Below are positions 60,028 to 64,000 of a DNA stretch of 64,000 nt, in pieces. Under the pieces are notes generated by a model, which saw nothing but the letters and a program-made list of their open reading frames with translations, did no database searches and was not told the DNA's origin. The translations under genes and the position numbers were made by a program. The stretch comes from Tetracentron sinense (Eukaryota > Streptophyta > Magnoliopsida > Trochodendrales > Trochodendraceae): the NCBI GenBank assembly GCA_015143295.1, contig CM026574.1, positions 13,828,938-13,892,937 of the forward strand, read 5' to 3'. Numbering within the stretch: position 1 is the first letter of the stretch; every line of letters starts with the position of its first letter.

Positions 60028-63000
60028 TCATTGTTGCGAAGGTTGGGAAGACATTGAGACGGCATCCTCCGATCTGTGGGTGGACTGGCCAGGACTGAGA
60101 GCCCCCGATGACTTATATGACCCCTGGACATTGTACTTCTCATACACCTTTCCACGGTTCTCTGACCACCAAGTTTCTGCTTGGTGCTCTCCAAATCTCC
60201 TCCGGCTGCAGATGCATTACTAGTTTTAGTCTCAGATTGTGATATTACAATTGAATACTGAAGTAGTCAGTAGTTTTCCATTCATGTGATCTCAAGACTT
60301 TTAACATGACTCGACATCACAAGCTAGACACCTTCTAACCATATTAGAAGGCCTTATGTAGTGAAAGTAACAACAAATCAATAAAAAGCCAAAAATATTT
60401 AGGAAGTACCTGAAGCGCACTCGCTTGAGATCTCTAGTTCCATCCCGGAGGGCCACAAGGGTAATATATACACCAGGTTCGTATTGTTCATACCATTCGG
60501 CCTCAACTTGATTATTGTTACCCACAGATGCAGTAGCCCTGGATTTCATACCCTTCTCCCCATCTGGGAAAGGCCCGGGTTCCTTTCCATCGGCAGCCTC
60601 AGGCCTACTACTGCCACTTACATGCAACCCTCCATTACCATTCTGCAGTCCCATGTCTGCATGGTCATCCCTCCCGTTGGTTAGAAGCCTCTGGTTTTGT
60701 AGGTATACATTATTTTCCTTGGTTCCAGATGTGTGCCTCTGCAAATGGGTCTGTCCAGGAGTTCCACTTACAGTATTTGAGTTAATTCCCGTGGGAGAAG
60801 CCAAGTAAGGGCCGTTGATTGCATCAGATCTCGAATGATGTTCTCCAATTGCATCAGGGTGGTGAATACCATTTGGCTCCAAGCCATTTGGTAGCCACAC
60901 TGGTCTCATACTGTCATTGTCGTAGGAACCAGGTGGCAACCTTTCAGCCATGTCTTTGAGCTGGATAGCATTAAGCAGAATCACACAGTAAAGAATATTT
61001 CTTCCAGAAAAGAGTTTCATTTCATAAGGATTGAAAAGCCTTATAATTTCTTTCAATATCCCATGGTTTAAGAAAATGAAGAAGGTTCTCCCAGAGTTGA
61101 ACAGCGATATCTTACTCTATTTTTAACTTCTCCAATTGCTTAACTATTCTATTTCATGAATTAGCTAATAATGTAATTGCTGAACTTTTAGCTTCATCAC
61201 AAAATGAACCCGTTTCCAGGGAGATCCAGTTGTCTGGCATGAAAAACAAAACACAAAAAAGGATATGAACCGAAAAAATACCTGCGCAGTTAGGGATTTT
61301 ATAACTTCTTTTGCAGCTTTAGACTTGGCAGATTCATCTGCAGCCAGAGCAATAGCTTCTTGAACTTTCTTTGCTGATTTCTGTAGCTCAAATTCTTGAA
61401 ATTCACACCGTTGTCTCAAACTGTCAACCTAGACCAGGTCCACAATAACGAGTTCAGTTGGCAAATGATACTTTACAAAACTAGGAGATGATTTTGAGAG
61501 GAGAGAATTTTGAGATAGCATACCTGTGCACGTAGCTTCTGCGCTTCTTGATTCAAAAGTTCATTTGTTTTCTTCAGACTATCTGCAACACTTTTAGAGA
61601 AAGAAAGGCCTGATATTGTAGGAACAGGTGTTGAAGAACGTGGTGGGCTTGGTTTCCTCGAGAAAGGTGAGACAGACCTGGAACTGATTCCAGACTGACC
61701 TACTGACGTAAGAACCGGTTTGGGAATTGTCCGACGCATATCAACTGCACTAGAGAAAGCGATATCTTTCAGTTGTAACAAAGTGGGTGCTTGCGAAGAG
61801 AAAACCAGAGAGAAGGTATCAGTCTTCTTTCCCTGTTTGGCTGCTTTGTTATCTAGCTGCCTAATCAAATCCAGATTGGTGGGCATTGCAGATTTGGACA
61901 GTTTTATCTCAGTCTTGTCTAACCTGTCTTTGTTTTCACCAGAAAGTCGGGGTATAACATTCCTTCTGTTATTATTACCACCAGTTTCTGACACTTTATT
62001 CAATTTGGCATAACAGGTCTCACACACACGATATGGCTTGCCGGGATTGGGAGCCAGTGCTGCTCGTAAAGCTTTTCTGGAACTACAGGAATGACAGTGT
62101 ACAAGTCCACAATTATAGCAATTGTGCCTCTTTCGAGTAAACCCAAATGCCTGTCTACATGCCGAGCACTGAGACTGCTCAGCGCCAGATACCCATTTAT
62201 GAAGGCATATAGTTGCTGTGAAGTTTGAACCACAAGCAATATATTTAACATGTCTATCCTTCAAAGCTTCAACCAATGTTGGTGTTTTTCGGTCTTCAAT
62301 GTCTCCATGGCCCAATCTCCCATTAGCTCCCTTTCCCCAAGTGTAAACCTCATTCCTGGATGTTAGCACTGCCACATGGTATGCACCACAGGCAATTTCT
62401 TCAACCGATTCCCCAACAAGCTTATCTTCTACCAAGCAAGGTACCTTTCCATCAGAGTGGGGATTGCCAAGCTGACTATAAAAAGTATTTCCCATGGTGA
62501 AAACATGCCCTGATGTGGTTAGGCCAACTGTTAGACTATTACCACAAGCAATTTTGTGAAAATTATAATCAATAAGTGAGGGCACACACGTGGGTTTTAG
62601 TCGCGGTTCCTTGTCTCCATGACCAAGACGATTCTTGTCCCCATCACCCCACGTAAATAACTTTCCTGATGAAATGCTTGCACTAGACTGTGCCACAATA
62701 ACCTCCACTATAGCAGCAGTGTGCCACACCCCACACGCAACAGCAATTGTCTTCAACCCCATCAGAGATTCTACTTCTCTCGGATATGAAACACTTTCTT
62801 TGTTTCCATGGCCCAAGACACCAAATGTTCCATCCCCAAAAGTGAATAGTTGCCCTGTTGACGTTACCAAGGCGGTATGCCATGGACCACAAGTAACCGA
62901 AGCAACTTGAAGTCCTTCTAGAGGACCTGAAACTCTCTTGGGTATCCAGTGACTGATATTAGTACCATGACCAAGAAGCCCAGCATTATGTGTGCCATCT

Positions 63001-63638
63001 CCCCATGTGTAAAGTTCACCAGCCATAGTAACAGCACAAGTGTGGAACTCTCCACAGGCAACAAAATCAACATTAGAGACAGTTAAAGATTCAACTAGAC
63101 GAGGTTGAATAACATCTTTCCCAACTCCATGGCCAAGCCGTCCTCCAGATTCTTCACCCCATGTAAAAACTTCACCTTGTCTCGTGACTAGTGCCGCATG
63201 CTTGACCCCACAGGCAATATGATGAACATCCAAAACTACATTAGACTCAAATGGCCTTGGAAGGAGCACATCAGCTCTTGTGCTCAAAGGATAAGAATTT
63301 TTATCAACCCCAACCTTGACAATATTATCACATATAACTTCACCCCAAATGTATACATCTCCTAAAGCATCACAATCATCCTGGGCAGAACCATGACTAG
63401 AAGTGCTGGGAGCACTTGAAACACTAACCCGGAAAGCATCTGAGGCAGATCCTTTTACTTGCATATTTGTGTGGTCTAATGCTACATGTGACCTTTCTGA
63501 ATGCACTGAACTCTCAGAAGGATAACTCTTGGGCAAAGTATTTGCGTTGAGACTAACAGAAGTTTCCGGGGAGCTAATATCTCGTGTGGCACTGACAGAA
63601 CTGTCACTTGGGCTATTTGATGTCAAGTCTCTACTGTC
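60028..63638 (-). CDS. PRAF1: PRAF-type protein (RCC1 repeats, FYVE, coiled coil, BRX); last four exons
   Basis: 3' part of a PH-RCC1-FYVE-BRX gene. Exons: 63638-61524, 61428-61282, 60960-60410 and 60205-60028 (TGA stop). They total 2991 nt and join in frame, encoding 996 visible residues; the PH domain exons lie beyond the window. Seven RCC1 blades (about residues 85-480) show the W/FxWGxGxxGxLGHG pattern, e.g. [14 protein letters not shown]. The FYVE zinc finger (about 480-550) has four Cys pairs (CSAC, CYNCG, CHSC, CETC) and the plant-type [10 protein letters not shown] in place of R(R/K)HHCRxCG. A coiled coil spans about 690-765, and a BRX domain about 907-964 has the core RVRFSRRRF followed by WWSENR. 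Arabidopsis PRAF1 binds phosphoinositides and was reported to have Rab exchange activity in vitro; BRX domains mediate protein-protein contacts. All visible exons are intact. Confidence 0.93.
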
Positions 63639-64000
63639 CTGAAACAAATTAACCATGAGCAAGGCATCAGAAATAATGTGGAACTGAACATATCATAAAT
63701 GAATTACTTGAAGAAAACTGCACAACTTTTAACAAAGTGATTCTTTTCTGTCTTTATATTTTCTACTCATCCTTTTGCTTAATTCCCTTTTCCCCTAGTA
63801 GTTGTTTTCCTCTTGTTACCTATCAGTGAACCTATTTGTACTTTAGATTATATCTAATGCCTTGACCTTATTTACCAGTAAAAAAATTATACAGATATTA
63901 TTCTGGTTTTCTCATCTTAATTTAACCCGGCTAAAGTTAATTAATTAAGATTGCAGTGGAAAGGAATGCATTAACATACACCAGTCTATTACGACGATAG
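63639..64000 (-). other. Intron of the PRAF gene
   Basis: Upstream of the acceptor TTTGTTTCAG at 63639-63648 on the minus strand. T/A-rich with no coding sequence to the window edge, as expected of an intron separating the PH-domain exons. Confidence 0.7.

Noticed and set aside
60301-61056. 251-codon ORF taken as one gene
   Set aside because: Its middle is exon 3 of the visible PRAF part; both ends of the ORF read into introns, as the GT and AG sites show.
62683-62910. ORFs inside the PRAF exon on both strands
   Set aside because: Other-frame readings of the RCC1 repeats; the RCC1 frame is clearly the coding one.

Overview
This is nuclear DNA of a flowering plant. Three host genes have plant-type structure: a VTL iron transporter, a seven-exon TPS-b terpene synthase, and a PH-RCC1-FYVE-BRX (PRAF) protein. 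The rest is AT-rich sequence filled with plant transposons, plus a short piece of plastid DNA. I cannot name the species.

Layout. 1-7.1 kb: no gene; small TIR elements (hAT-like, a long-TIR Mutator-like element, a hairpin MITE) and an LTR relic. 7.2-19.5 kb: a three-level nest. A ~0.35 kb CACTA-type MITE holds a ~0.93 kb Mutator-like element (9-bp TSD), which holds an 11 kb Tat-like Ty3/gypsy derivative with 2.4 kb LTRs. 19.5-26.2 kb: gene-free, with an LTR-like stretch and MITEs. 26.27-26.99 kb: the intact single-exon VTL gene. 28.2-32.3 kb: a 5'-truncated LINE with poly(A) tail, a second Mutator-like element and MITEs. 32.3-37.1 kb: a broken Ty1/copia element with two LTRs and a 5-bp TSD. 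37.5-44.7 kb: a decayed LINE, a CACTA element inside an unidentified ORF, a Ty3/gypsy integrase relic, a reverse-strand Ty1/copia 3' end, and a duplicated 0.35 kb block. 45.5-48.1 kb: the TPS-b gene on the minus strand, seven exons with every junction in frame. 48.6-57.9 kb: a solo Tat-like LTR, a recent 3 kb tandem duplication starting inside it, and another gypsy LTR. 58.0-58.7 kb: a Tat-like LTR fragment carrying ~137 bp of plastid rrn16-trnI DNA. 60.0-63.6 kb: the last four exons of the PRAF gene on the minus strand; its start lies beyond the right edge.

The three host genes are functionally unrelated (iron storage, terpenoid synthesis, membrane-associated signalling); nothing suggests a cluster or shared pathway. 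I found no convincing new biological system. The points most worth a second look are the triple nest, the microhomology-bounded tandem duplication, a ~140-bp sequence module shared by several otherwise different TIR elements, an ORF that stays in frame across a CACTA insertion, and the plastid insert.
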